A stretch of DNA of 14,604 nt from an uncultured Lachnospiraceae bacterium (GCA_910579325.1 CAJTTU010000088.1:1-14604), one strand, 5' to 3'. Shown: positions 1-8,043, numbered from the stretch's first letter. Translations and numbers: made by a program. The notes: a model not told the origin generated them from the sequence alone.

Positions 1-48
1 GAAATATCGTAGAGATAATCAGATCACAGTATAATAGGATTCATAGAG

Positions 49-76
49 TTGATAAAACAGTTTTATAAGGTAAAAT
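49..76 (+). promoter_or_regulatory. Putative sigma-A promoter of the MFS gene
   Basis: TTGATA (49-54) and TAAAAT (71-76) are separated by 16 bases, a fair match to a housekeeping -35/-10 pair. Transcription would begin near 83, giving a leader of about 150 bases before the MFS start codon. That leader contains the structured element annotated next. Assigned by eye only. Confidence 0.45.
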
Positions 77-113
77 AGCTTAAGAGGAAAAATATGATTC
101 TAGAAATTGCATA

Positions 114-177
114 CGCTCCATGCAGGGTTTGAGGACGATGCATGGAGGCGGGCCGCTGACGGGCGGTTAATGTCCTC
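114..177 (+). promoter_or_regulatory. Structured 5' leader, pseudoknot-type; candidate riboswitch (possibly guanidine-IV/mepA class)
   Basis: Three complementary pairings are visible. CTCCATGC (116-123) pairs with GCATGGAG (140-147), extended by CG 114-115 with CG 149-150 around one bulged G. CCGC (153-156) pairs with GCGG (163-166). GAGGAC inside the first hairpin loop (131-136) matches GTCCTC (172-177) downstream, which would close a loop-to-tail pseudoknot around the second hairpin. The element lies between a plausible promoter and an efflux-type transporter. From memory, this order (hairpin whose loop pairs with a 3' tail, intervening hairpin, efflux gene, clostridial host) resembles the guanidine-IV (mepA) riboswitch class, but I could not align it to a covariance model. 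No clear intrinsic terminator follows; ATGAT/ATCAT (197-201/206-210) forms a small hairpin just before the ribosome binding site. Confidence 0.4.
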
Positions 178-235
178 GGACTTTGCGACTTGATTGATGA
201 TGCGGATCATAAAGAGTAATCAAAGGAGCAAAGTT

Positions 236-1573
236 ATGAATATAAAAAATACAATCAAAGAACTGAAAACATTTTTTATCCTATGGAGTACCCAGTCGTT
301 GTCTCAGCTTGGCAGCGCCATGACGAATTTCGCGCTGACCTTATGGCTTTATCAGAAGACAGGTTCCGCGTTGCAGACGGCCCTTTTGTCGGTGTGCTCT
401 TATGCGCCCTATGTGCTGCTCAGCGTTTTTGCAGGAGCCTTCAGCGACCGGTGGGATAAGAAAAAGGTGATGCTGTTCAGCGATCTGTTTGCCGCATGCT
501 GTACGGTAAGCGTTTTGCTGCTGCTGAAAACGGACGGTCTCAGGCCGGCGCATATGTATCTGTTAAACGCTGTAAACGGCCTGATGAACACGGTACAGCA
601 GCCGGCCGGCGACGTGGCCATGACGCTGATCACGCCGGCAAAGCATTATCAGAAAACCAGCGGTATGCGGTCTTTTTCCAACTCTCTGGTGACCATATTG
701 AATCCGGTGTTCGCTACGGCTCTGTTCGCTTTCGCAGGGCTGGAAGCCGTGATCTATACGGATTTGGCTACTTTTGGGGCGGCGTTTCTTACGCTCCTGC
801 TATTTGTTGAGATTCCCGCCGTTTCGGCCAAGGGGGAGGAGTCGGCGGATGCGGACAGGCAGACCGAAGAGGATGTTTTTGACAGCGTAAAAACCGGACT
901 GTCGTATCTGAAAAACCACCCTTTGATTCTTGTCCTGATTCTTTTCCTTGCGGCGGTAAATTTTGTGGCGTCCGCATTTGACGCGGTGCTTCCGGCCTAT
1001 ATTCTTCCCCGGGAGAATGGAGGGGAAGCAGTGCTTGGGATTGCCATGTCCTGTGCAGGTCTTGCAACATTAATTGGAAGTGTGGCGGTTACGCTGCTTC
1101 CCGCGCCGAAAAACCGTGTCCGCGTGATCTATCTCACGATGCTGATTTCCCTGAGCGTTGAAAATTTCCTTCTGGCTTTTACCAGGGAGCCGGTTTTGTG
1201 GTGTATAGCCCAGGTAATCGGCTGGCTTCTGGTGCCGGTGATGAGCGCAAATCTGGATGTGATTTTAAGGACGACGATTCCGGTTGAAATGCAGGGGCGC
1301 GTGTATGCATGCAGGAATACTTTTCAGTTTTTTACAATTCCCGTCGGGTTCTTTTTTGGCGGCCTGCTGGTGGATGCGGTCTGTGAGCCGCTGCTGGCTG
1401 CAGCTGTTCCCGGAGGGCTGCTGCGGCTGTGCTTTGGCAGCGGAAAGGGTTCGGGAGCGGCGATGATGATGTGTATTCTCGGGCTTCTGGGTACGGGGGT
1501 ATGTCTGGGATTTGGACGGATTTTGTCAGGGTATTCCTATGGAGTGTCGGAGAAATCCGAGAGAAAAGGATAA
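236..1573 (+). CDS. MFS transporter, macrolide/multidrug efflux-like
   Basis: A 445-residue integral membrane protein of the major facilitator superfamily, probably a proton-driven exporter of small molecules or drugs. The N-terminal half has hydrophobic helices from about residue 12. A typical motif A in the loop after TM2 (G67, D71, R72, K75-K77 in GAFSDRWDKKK) supports the assignment. A charged central loop (about residues 194-220, rich in E and D) separates two bundles, as expected for a 12-helix MFS. The overall look (FWxxQSxSxLGSxMTxFAL-type start, NAVNGLMNTVQQPA) is that of the MFS_3 / MefA-type efflux group. The start at 236 is chosen because AAAGGAG (222-228) lies 7 bases upstream; in-frame TTG/ATG codons at 194-202 have no such site. 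The structured leader upstream suggests ligand-responsive control. The substrate cannot be read from sequence. Confidence 0.85.
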   Translation: MNIKNTIKELKTFFILWSTQSLSQLGSAMTNFALTLWLYQKTGSALQTALLSVCSYAPYVLLSVFAGAFSDRWDKKKVMLFSDLFAACCTVSVLLLLKTDGLRPAHMYLLNAVNGLMNTVQQPAGDVAMTLITPAKHYQKTSGMRSFSNSLVTILNPVFATALFAFAGLEAVIYTDLATFGAAFLTLLLFVEIPAVSAKGEESADADRQTEEDVFDSVKTGLSYLKNHPLILVLILFLAAVNFVASAFDAVLPAYILPRENGGEAVLGIAMSCAGLATLIGSVAVTLLPAPKNRVRVIYLTMLISLSVENFLLAFTREPVLWCIAQVIGWLLVPVMSANLDVILRTTIPVEMQGRVYACRNTFQFFTIPVGFFFGGLLVDAVCEPLLAAAVPGGLLRLCFGSGKGSGAAMMMCILGLLGTGVCLGFGRILSGYSYGVSEKSERKG

Positions 1574-1686
1574 GACGGTATGATCGTGTTGCCGGTAACT
1601 GTGCCGAATATTTCATAATTACTGGGGCAGCCGTTGAACGATCTTAATGGAGATTTTATTGTGTATAATAAAGAACAGGAGATAGA

Positions 1687-2667
1687 ATGAAAACATTAAA
1701 TCAGGATATCAAAAAAGGCCTATTCAAACCGGTCTATCTGCTGTTTGGCGAGGAAGATTTTTTAAAGAGAAGCTATAAAAACCGCCTGCGGGATGCCATC
1801 GTGGGAGAGGATACGATGAACCTGGGCGTGTTTGTCGGGAAGGATGTTTCGGTGGATGAGGTTATCTCCATGGCGGAAACCATGCCTTTTTTCGCGGAGC
1901 GCAGGCTGATTATCGTGGAGGACAGCGGCCTGTTTAAAAAGGATGCGGGCAGGCTGCCGGATTATCTGGCGCAGCTGCCGGAAACCACCCATATGGTGTT
2001 TGTGGAATCCGAGATGGATAAGAGAAGCCGCATGTATAAAAAGGTGAAGGAGCTGGGGTATCCCGCCGAGCTGAAGTCCCAGACAGAACGGGAGCTGAAG
2101 CGGTGGGTATTACAGCTTTTGACCCAGGAAGAAATCCGGCTTACCGAGCCGGTCATGGACTATTTTCTGATGACCACCGGGACGAATATGAGCCTGATCC
2201 GTTCGGAGCTGGACAAGCTGATTTCCTATCTGGGAGACCGGAAGGTGCTGACGAAGGAGGATATCGACGCGGTGTGTACGCCCCAGGTGGTGGGCCGGAT
2301 TTTTGATATGACGGCGGCGCTGGCGGCTAAAGACAAAAAGAAGGCGCTTAAGCTGTACTTTGACCTTCGGACGCTCAGGGAACCGCCGATGCGCATTCTG
2401 TTCCTGATCTCCAGGCAGTATCAGCAGCTTTTGCAGGCAAAGGAGCTGCAGCAGGCCGGCGTGCCTAAGGAGGAGATCGGCAAACAGCTTGGCGTTCCGG
2501 CTTTTGTGGCCGGCAGGCTGCTCTCCCAGACATCCCGCTATTCCATGGAGGCATTAAAACAGGCCGCCTCCGCCTGCATGGATGCGGAATTCGGCGTGAA
2601 AACGGGAAAGATCGCGGATGGGATGGCGGTGGAGCTGCTGATTGTGCAGCTGGGGGAGCTGGGATGA
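1687..2667 (+). CDS. holA: DNA polymerase III, delta subunit
   Basis: A 326-residue protein close to the usual 330-345 of HolA. Delta is the clamp-loader subunit that opens the beta sliding clamp and loads it on primed DNA in the replisome. The N-terminal start (xxYLLFGEEDFLKRSYKNRLRDAI, about residues 17-39), the FFAERRLIIVED stretch (about 73-84), the TNMSLIRSELDKLISYLGDR segment (about 165-185) and the C-terminal helical collar domain beginning near GRIFDMTAALAAKDKKKAL are all characteristic. AGGAGA (1677-1682) precedes the ATG by 4 bases. In many Firmicutes holA lies next to rpsT (ribosomal protein bS20); here a lipoprotein gene follows instead. Housekeeping gene; identification is confident from overall family pattern. 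Confidence 0.93.
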   Translation: MKTLNQDIKKGLFKPVYLLFGEEDFLKRSYKNRLRDAIVGEDTMNLGVFVGKDVSVDEVISMAETMPFFAERRLIIVEDSGLFKKDAGRLPDYLAQLPETTHMVFVESEMDKRSRMYKKVKELGYPAELKSQTERELKRWVLQLLTQEEIRLTEPVMDYFLMTTGTNMSLIRSELDKLISYLGDRKVLTKEDIDAVCTPQVVGRIFDMTAALAAKDKKKALKLYFDLRTLREPPMRILFLISRQYQQLLQAKELQQAGVPKEEIGKQLGVPAFVAGRLLSQTSRYSMEALKQAASACMDAEFGVKTGKIADGMAVELLIVQLGELG

Positions 2668-2668
2668 C

Positions 2669-2700
2669 GAAAAGCGGGTTTCGTATGCGCCTCGCTTTTC
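2669..2700 (+). terminator. Possible weak terminator after holA
   Basis: GAAAAGCG (2669-2676) and CGCTTTTC (2693-2700) form a perfect 8-bp stem with a 16-base loop, starting 2 bases after the holA stop codon. The only T run is inside the 3' arm, so efficiency is doubtful. It may partly separate holA from the lipoprotein gene. Confidence 0.4.
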
Positions 2701-2782
2701 AGCCGGCGTTGACATCTAGGCGGGGAGGGAATCGTTTTACTCAATATGGTTTGAGAAAAATAATTTAATGGAGGGGGATTTT

Positions 2783-3445
2783 ATGATAGGATACCATAAA
2801 GTAATGCTATGCATGGCTGTTTTATTTGCCAGCGTATTGTCCGGATGTTCTTCAAAGGGTGATGAAAACATCTCCGATGCGGCCGTTGCCATGACTTCCA
2901 ATGAGACGATTCAATCTGAACAGTCAACAGATAATACGGAACAGACGAAATCCGTTATCCATGAAAGCGTGGATATTTTATACTATGATGACGGCGCTCC
3001 TTATATCCAAGACGTGCTTACGAATGATGCGGACAGCACAATTATGGAGACGGAATATTGTATGCTGGCCTATGACCATAACGGACTGCCTTTGGAACTA
3101 TACTGGAATTTTTTAGATACCAGCGCGGAGCGCAGCTATGATTTTGTTGTCAGAACGGAAGATGTCAATCTTTTGCCCGGACAGACAAAGAATAATCGCG
3201 GAGGCTGGTCATTATATGACGGAGAAAAAATGTCGGACTGGCCTCAGATCGGGAATGGAGAAAAAAACCAGGCGGCATATTCATTGTTTTGCCTGAAAGA
3301 GGTTGTATTTGAAAATGGCTCCGTATGGAGCAATCCGGAATACGATCATTTCCTTCAGACTTATGCGGGCAGGCAAATCGATGTGGATACGCTGCAGAAC
3401 TATTATCCATATACATATCATTTGAAAATGGAGGAAGATTTATAG
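2783..3445 (+). CDS. Secreted lipoprotein of unknown function (possible DUF5780-like domain)
   Basis: A 220-residue predicted lipoprotein. The first 21 residues form a short signal peptide ending in a lipobox LSGC with the lipidated Cys at position 22, so the mature protein should be anchored to the outer face of the membrane. A low-complexity S/T/E/Q linker (about residues 23-55) follows, then a folded domain rich in aromatic and acidic residues, including a segment NQAAYSLFCLKEVVFENGSVWSNPEY and a final YPYTYHL. From memory this resembles DUF5780-type domains found in clostridial exported proteins; no function is assigned. Start 2783 is preferred over the in-frame ATG at 2768 because GGAGGGGG (2770-2776) lies 6 bases before it. 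The gene is more AT-rich than its neighbours, hinting at a separate history. It ends at a strong terminator shared with the convergent gene. Confidence 0.75.
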   Translation: MIGYHKVMLCMAVLFASVLSGCSSKGDENISDAAVAMTSNETIQSEQSTDNTEQTKSVIHESVDILYYDDGAPYIQDVLTNDADSTIMETEYCMLAYDHNGLPLELYWNFLDTSAERSYDFVVRTEDVNLLPGQTKNNRGGWSLYDGEKMSDWPQIGNGEKNQAAYSLFCLKEVVFENGSVWSNPEYDHFLQTYAGRQIDVDTLQNYYPYTYHLKMEEDL

Positions 3446-3470
3446 GCATTAAGAAAGTTTATAGGCATCA

Positions 3471-3537
3471 AAAAATCCGGCAAAATGCGCAAATACTCAA
3501 AGGTATGCTTTGCGATAACACATTTTGCCGGATTTTT
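3471..3537. terminator. Strong bidirectional intrinsic terminator between convergent genes
   Basis: AAAAATCCGGCAAAATG (3471-3487) is the exact reverse complement of 3521-3537, a 17-bp perfect stem. An inner stem CGCAAA (3488-3493) pairs with TTTGCG (3509-3514), so the hairpin continues with a 6-base bulge (3515-3520). The + strand arm ends in TTTTT and the - strand arm in six T. It lies 25 bases after the lipoprotein stop and 10 bases from the stop of the large minus-strand gene, so it can serve both. Confidence 0.85.
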
Positions 3538-3547
3538 AACGCCGTTC

Positions 3548-6500
3548 TCAGCTTGTCTTTTCTGCTGACGCTGCCTCTGCTGCTTCCTTTTCCACATTCT
3601 TCTTCGCCGTAGCCAGCATCAGCTTAATCCTGTTCAGCTGATTCACCTCGCTTGCGCCAGGATCATAATCCACCGCAATAATATTTGCCTGCGGATTCGT
3701 CCTGCGAAGCTCTTTGATCACCCCTTTGCCCACCACATGGTTAGGCAGGCAGCCAAAAGGCTGGGCGCAGACGATGTTTGAGACGCCGCTGTGGATCAGC
3801 TCCAGCATTTCCCCGGTGAGGAACCAGCCCTCGCCGGTCATATTGCCTAAAGAGACATAGTCCTGGGCGTACAGCGCCAGGTCCTGGATTTTGCCCGGCG
3901 GGGTAAACCGTTGGCTGGCCTCGAATTCCTTTCTGGCCGTTTTCCGGAACATTTCCAGAAGAGAAATTCCCAGATTACACAGCCTGGCGGTGGACTGTTT
4001 AAAGCCTAGCTGCTCATATTTGAAGTTGGTGTTGTACAGTGTGTACAGCAGGAAATCCATCAGATCCGGCATAACCGCCTCGGCGCCCTCCGCTTCCAGA
4101 AGCTCTACCAGATGATTGTTGGCGGTGGGAGAGAACTTCACCAGAATTTCCCCCACAATCCCCACTCTGGGCTTTACCAAGTCTTCCCGGATTGGCAGCC
4201 GGTCGAAATCTCGGATAATGCCCCGGACATTTTTACGGAAATGGGCAAGGGAGCTGTGGCCGGACAGTGACCGGACGCAGATTGCTTTCCATTTCTGATG
4301 AAGGGCATTGGCAGAGCCGGGGGTCAGCTCATAGGGGCGGACACGGTACAGTACCCGCATAAACACGTCGCCGTAAATAATGGCCTGCATGGCCTTTGAC
4401 AGCATGGGAACCGTATAGTGAAATCCTTCGTTGGTCTCCAGCCCCTGGGCGCTTAGGGATATGACCGGGATATGGCTCATACCCGCCCGTTCCAGCGCCC
4501 GGCGGATAAAGCCTATGTAATTGGAAGCCCGGCAGCCGCCGCCGGTCTGGGTCATCAGCACGGCCGTTTTGTTCAGGTCATACTTTCCGGAGAGCAGCGC
4601 TTCCATCATCTGGCCCACCACAATCAGGGATGGGTAGCAGGCATCGTTGTTTACATATTTCAATCCCACGTCGATGGCACTTTTATTGTCGTTGCTTAAA
4701 ATCTCGATCCGGTAGCCGCAGGAGTTGATGGCAGGCTCCAGCAGGTCAAAATGAATCGGCGACATCTGGGGGCAGAGGATCGTATAATTCTGCTTCATCT
4801 CTTTCGTAAATTCCACCCGATTGAAGGCGGCGGAGACGATCTGCCGCTGGCTTCCTTTTTTCTGCCGCACCCGGATGGCGGAGATCAAAGAGCGGATACG
4901 GATTCTGGCCGCCCCCAGATTGTTTACCTCGTCGATTTTCAGCACCGTATAAATTTTTCCCGAATGTGTCAGGATATCACTGACCTGGTCGGTGGTCACT
5001 GCGTCCAGGCCGCAGCCGAAGGAGTTGAGCTGAACCAGATCCAGGTCGTCCCGGGTCTTTACGAAATTAGCCGCCGCATAGAGCCGGGAGTGGTACATCC
5101 ACTGGTCCATCACTACGATGGGCCGCTCTAGCCGAGCCAGATGGGAGACCGAGTCCTCCGTAAAGACGGCGATGCCGTAGGAGGTAATCAGCTCCGGGAT
5201 ACCGTGGTTGATTTCCGGGTCCAGGTGATAGGGACGTCCGGCCAGAACAATGCCGTGCCGCCCGGTTTCTTCCAGATATTTCAGCGTTTCCTCGCCTTTT
5301 TTCGAGATATCCCTGCGGACAGCGCCCAGCTCCGCCCATCCCTTGTGGGCAGCTGTCTGAATTTCTTCCGCGGGAATGCCGAAGGTTTCCTGAAAAAACG
5401 CGGTCAGCCGCTCTGTCAGCACCTGCTCGTCGGTGAAGGCCATAAAGGGATTGTAAAAGGCGATGCCGGAATCCTTCAATTCCTCCACATTGTTTTTGAT
5501 ATTTTCCGAATAGGAGGTTACCATGGGGCAGTTGTAGTGGTTGGCCGCATCCGGAATCTCGCAGCGTTCATAGGGAATGCTGGGATAAAAAATAAAGTCG
5601 ACGGGCTGCTTTAAGAGCCAGCTGATATGGCCGTGGGCCAGCTTGGCCGGGTAGCACTCCGATTCGCTGGGAATGGATTCGATGCCCAGCTCGTAAAGCT
5701 TGTGGGTGGATACGGGGGACAGAATCACCCGGTATCCCAGTTCCCTGAAAAAGACCGCCCAGAAGGGGTAGTTTTCGTAAAAATTCAGGACGCGGGGAAT
5801 GCCTACGGTTCCCCGGACCGCCAGGTCGGCGGTTAAGGATTCATAGCCGAATACCCGTTTATATTTGTAATCGAACAGATTGGGAATGTGTTCTTTGTTT
5901 TTCTCCTTGCCGATGCCCCGCTCGCACCGGTTGCCGGAAATATACTGGCGGCCGCCGGAGAAGCGGTTGACGGTCAGCAGGCAGTTGTTGGTGCATCCCT
6001 TGCACCGGGCCAGCCTGGTATCGTAGGTCAGGTTCAGAATCTTTTCCATGGGCAGCATGGAAGTGGTTCTGGACCCGTCGAACCGCTCTCTGGCCACTAA
6101 AGCGGCACCGAATGCCCCCATAATCCCGGCGATATCCGGGCGGACGGCCTCGCAGCCGGCGATATATTCAAAGCTGCGCAGTACGGCGTCATTGTAGAAA
6201 GTGCCGCCCTGCACCACAATGCATTTTCCAAGATCGGAGGCGTTGGTGATTTTAATTACCTTATACAATGCGTTTTTGATGACGGAATAGGCCAGCCCGG
6301 CGGAGATATCCGCCACGGTGGCGCCTTCCTTCTGTGCTTGCTTTACGTTGGAATTCATGAAAACGGTACACCGGGTTCCCAAATCGATGGGGTCAGGGGC
6401 GAACAGCGCCGCATTTGCAAAGTTCTCGATGCTGTAATTTAAGGATTTGGCAAAGGTCTCGATAAAGGAGCCGCAGCCGGAGGAGCAGGCTTCATTCAGC

Positions 6501-7813
6501 TGGACGCTGTCGACGGTGCCGTTTTTAATTTTGATGCATTTCATGTCCTGGCCGCCGATGTCCAGGATACAGTCCACTTCCGGCGCGAAGAAGGAGGCGG
6601 CATAGTAGTGGGACACGGTTTCCACCTCGCCTTCGTCCAGCATCAGGGCAGACTTTAACAGCGCCTCCCCGTATCCGGTGGAGCAGGACCAGGCGATCTG
6701 GGCCGAGTCGGGCAGCAGCTCGCTGATTTCCTTCATGGCCTGCAGGGTGGTGGCCAGGGGGCTTCCGTTGTTGCCGGAGTAGAAGGAGTAGAGAAGGCTT
6801 CCGTCCTCCCCTACCAGCGCCACTTTTGTGGTGGTGGAGCCGGCGTCGATCCCCAGAAAGCAGTTGCCCTCATAGGTTTCCAGGTCTGCCGTGGCCACAC
6901 AGTGCTGCGCGTGGCGGGCCGTGAACCGGTCATATTCCTCCTGATCGGCAAAAAGGGGCTGGAGCCGTTTTACCTCGGTTTCCAGTTTTACCCCGTGTTC
7001 CAGCCGGTGCTGCAGATCTTCTATCGATACGATATGCCCCGGCTCATGGTTCATCCCGGCGCCGATGGCGGCGAACAGGTGAGAGTGCTCCGGCGCGATC
7101 ACTGCGTCGTCAGCCAGCTTTAAGGTGCGGATAAAGGCATTTTTCAGCTCGGGCAGGAAATGTAAGGGTCCGCCTAAAAAAGCTACATTGCCCCGGATCG
7201 GCTTGCCGCAGGCCAGGCCGGAAATGGTCTGGTTAACCACAGCCTGGAAGATGGAGGCTGCCAGGTCCTCCTTCGTTGCGCCTTCATTGATCAGGGGCTG
7301 GATATCGGATTTGGCGAATACGCCGCAGCGGGCGGCGATGGGGTAGATGGCTTTATAGCGGCTGGCAAATTCATTCAGCCCTGCGGCATCTGTCTGCAAA
7401 AGGGAGGCCATCTGGTCGATAAAGGAGCCGGTGCCCCCGGCGCAGATACCGTTCATCCGCTGGTCGATGCCGTTGGTAAAATAAATAATTTTCGCGTCTT
7501 CCCCGCCCAGCTCGATGGCCACGTCGGTCTGGGGCGCGTAATCCTGTAAAGCGGTGGATACGGCCACCACCTCCTGGACAAAGGGCGTATCCAGATGCTT
7601 TGACAAAGAGAGGCCGCCGGAGCCTGTGATCACAGGGGACAGCTTTACGTCGCCCAGCTGTTTCCTGGCTTCCCTTACCAGTTCGGCCAGGGTTTCCTGT
7701 ATGTTAGCATAATGACGCTTGTAGTCTGAAAAAAGGATTTGGTGATCCTGTGAGAGAATGGCAATTTTGACGGTGGTGGAGCCGATGTCGATTCCCAGAA
7801 TATGATAATCCAT
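3548..7813 (-). CDS. Large fused 2-hydroxyacyl-CoA dehydratase activase-type iron-sulfur protein
   Basis: 1421 residues. Two BadF/BadG/BcrA/HgdC-type ATPase activase domains lie in tandem. The first (about 1-300) has phosphate loop GIDIGSTTVK (7-16) and cluster cysteines C124 (NGICAGGTGSF) and C163 (ARCGVF). The second (about 318-575) has GIDAGSTTTK (321-330), C443 (EACSSGCGSF) and C482 (TRCTVF). A four-cysteine segment follows (C604, C607, C611, C630), then a DUF2229-like part (about 670-890). The C-terminal part resembles dehydratase D-component / double-cubane proteins, with C1014, C1059, C1094, C1349 and C1355 candidate ligands. Family knowledge: activases use ATP to drive low-potential electrons into an iron-sulfur partner; here driver and acceptor appear to be one chain. 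The real substrate of these long fusions is not established. Start 7813 is chosen because GGAGG (complement of 7819-7823) is 5 bases upstream; the longer reading frame to 7951 would overlap the promoter. A hydrophilic Ala/Glu-rich tail ends the protein. Confidence 0.85.
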   Translation of the reverse strand: MDYHILGIDIGSTTVKIAILSQDHQILFSDYKRHYANIQETLAELVREARKQLGDVKLSPVITGSGGLSLSKHLDTPFVQEVVAVSTALQDYAPQTDVAIELGGEDAKIIYFTNGIDQRMNGICAGGTGSFIDQMASLLQTDAAGLNEFASRYKAIYPIAARCGVFAKSDIQPLINEGATKEDLAASIFQAVVNQTISGLACGKPIRGNVAFLGGPLHFLPELKNAFIRTLKLADDAVIAPEHSHLFAAIGAGMNHEPGHIVSIEDLQHRLEHGVKLETEVKRLQPLFADQEEYDRFTARHAQHCVATADLETYEGNCFLGIDAGSTTTKVALVGEDGSLLYSFYSGNNGSPLATTLQAMKEISELLPDSAQIAWSCSTGYGEALLKSALMLDEGEVETVSHYYAASFFAPEVDCILDIGGQDMKCIKIKNGTVDSVQLNEACSSGCGSFIETFAKSLNYSIENFANAALFAPDPIDLGTRCTVFMNSNVKQAQKEGATVADISAGLAYSVIKNALYKVIKITNASDLGKCIVVQGGTFYNDAVLRSFEYIAGCEAVRPDIAGIMGAFGAALVARERFDGSRTTSMLPMEKILNLTYDTRLARCKGCTNNCLLTVNRFSGGRQYISGNRCERGIGKEKNKEHIPNLFDYKYKRVFGYESLTADLAVRGTVGIPRVLNFYENYPFWAVFFRELGYRVILSPVSTHKLYELGIESIPSESECYPAKLAHGHISWLLKQPVDFIFYPSIPYERCEIPDAANHYNCPMVTSYSENIKNNVEELKDSGIAFYNPFMAFTDEQVLTERLTAFFQETFGIPAEEIQTAAHKGWAELGAVRRDISKKGEETLKYLEETGRHGIVLAGRPYHLDPEINHGIPELITSYGIAVFTEDSVSHLARLERPIVVMDQWMYHSRLYAAANFVKTRDDLDLVQLNSFGCGLDAVTTDQVSDILTHSGKIYTVLKIDEVNNLGAARIRIRSLISAIRVRQKKGSQRQIVSAAFNRVEFTKEMKQNYTILCPQMSPIHFDLLEPAINSCGYRIEILSNDNKSAIDVGLKYVNNDACYPSLIVVGQMMEALLSGKYDLNKTAVLMTQTGGGCRASNYIGFIRRALERAGMSHIPVISLSAQGLETNEGFHYTVPMLSKAMQAIIYGDVFMRVLYRVRPYELTPGSANALHQKWKAICVRSLSGHSSLAHFRKNVRGIIRDFDRLPIREDLVKPRVGIVGEILVKFSPTANNHLVELLEAEGAEAVMPDLMDFLLYTLYNTNFKYEQLGFKQSTARLCNLGISLLEMFRKTARKEFEASQRFTPPGKIQDLALYAQDYVSLGNMTGEGWFLTGEMLELIHSGVSNIVCAQPFGCLPNHVVGKGVIKELRRTNPQANIIAVDYDPGASEVNQLNRIKLMLATAKKNVEKEAAEAASAEKTS

Positions 7814-7848
7814 AAAAACCTCCATTCTGTATAATGATAATGACCGTT

Positions 7849-7876
7849 CCCCGCGGCATATTTCTGTTCTGCGGGG
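7849..7876 (-). promoter_or_regulatory. GC-rich hairpin in the 5' leader of the large activase gene
   Basis: CCCCGC (7849-7854) pairs with GCGGGG (7871-7876), leaving a 16-base loop, within the roughly 100-base untranslated leader on the minus strand and about 36 bases before the start codon. No T tract follows on that strand, so it is not a terminator. It could be an mRNA-stabilising or regulatory stem. Confidence 0.3.
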
Positions 7877-7888
7877 GAGTCCGTGAGA

Positions 7889-7902
7889 TTTTCTTAAGAA
7901 AA
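7889..7902. promoter_or_regulatory. 14-bp perfect palindrome, operator candidate
   Basis: TTTTCTTAAGAAAA is its own reverse complement. It sits about 15-27 bases downstream of the expected minus-strand transcription start (near 7916), a position where a bound repressor could block the activase gene. It does not exactly match the Rex or CodY consensus as I know them. Such AT-rich palindromes can also arise by chance. Confidence 0.3.
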
Positions 7903-7922
7903 AAGAACATTCATGCCATAGC

Positions 7923-7951
7923 ATTATAATATAGAATAAAAAAAATGACAA
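7923..7951 (-). promoter_or_regulatory. Sigma-A promoter of the large activase gene
   Basis: On the minus strand TTGTCA (complement of 7946-7951) and TATAAT (complement of 7923-7928) are 17 bases apart: 5 of 6 and 6 of 6 consensus positions with ideal spacing. It gives a leader of about 100 bases before the start at 7813. Confidence 0.7.
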
Positions 7952-8043
7952 GAAAAATCAAATTATATTTGTAAAGAACATATTTCTACATGATTATAAA
8001 ATTCTTAAAAAAGTAAATCGGGGATTTCAATTGGCGCTGTCTA
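7952..8043. other. AT-rich divergent intergenic core with a small dyad
   Basis: This stretch lies between the -35 boxes of two divergent promoters and contains no gene. It is strongly AT-rich. The one dyad that stands out is AAATC-GGG-GATTT (8015-8027), 16 bases upstream of the plus-strand -35 box, a possible operator or activator site. AGAA/TTCT arms around 7975-7987 are weaker. It could coordinate the activase gene and the oxidoreductase operon. Confidence 0.3.

Noticed and set aside
1582..1643. GATCGT/ACGATC inverted repeat between the MFS gene and holA
   Set aside because: Arms are only 6 bases with a 50-base interval and no T run follows; not a convincing terminator or operator.
1664..1669. 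TATAAT before holA as a promoter
   Set aside because: No acceptable -35 at proper spacing, and transcription would start on top of the ribosome binding site.
2709..2714. Consensus TTGACA before the lipoprotein gene as a promoter
   Set aside because: No -10 box found at 16-19 bases; the nearest AT-rich hexamers are poorly matched or wrongly spaced.
7814..7951. 46-residue N-terminal extension of the large activase protein
   Set aside because: It would begin within the -35 box of a strong promoter, while GGAGG and an ATG at 7813 directly precede the canonical GIDIGSTT start.
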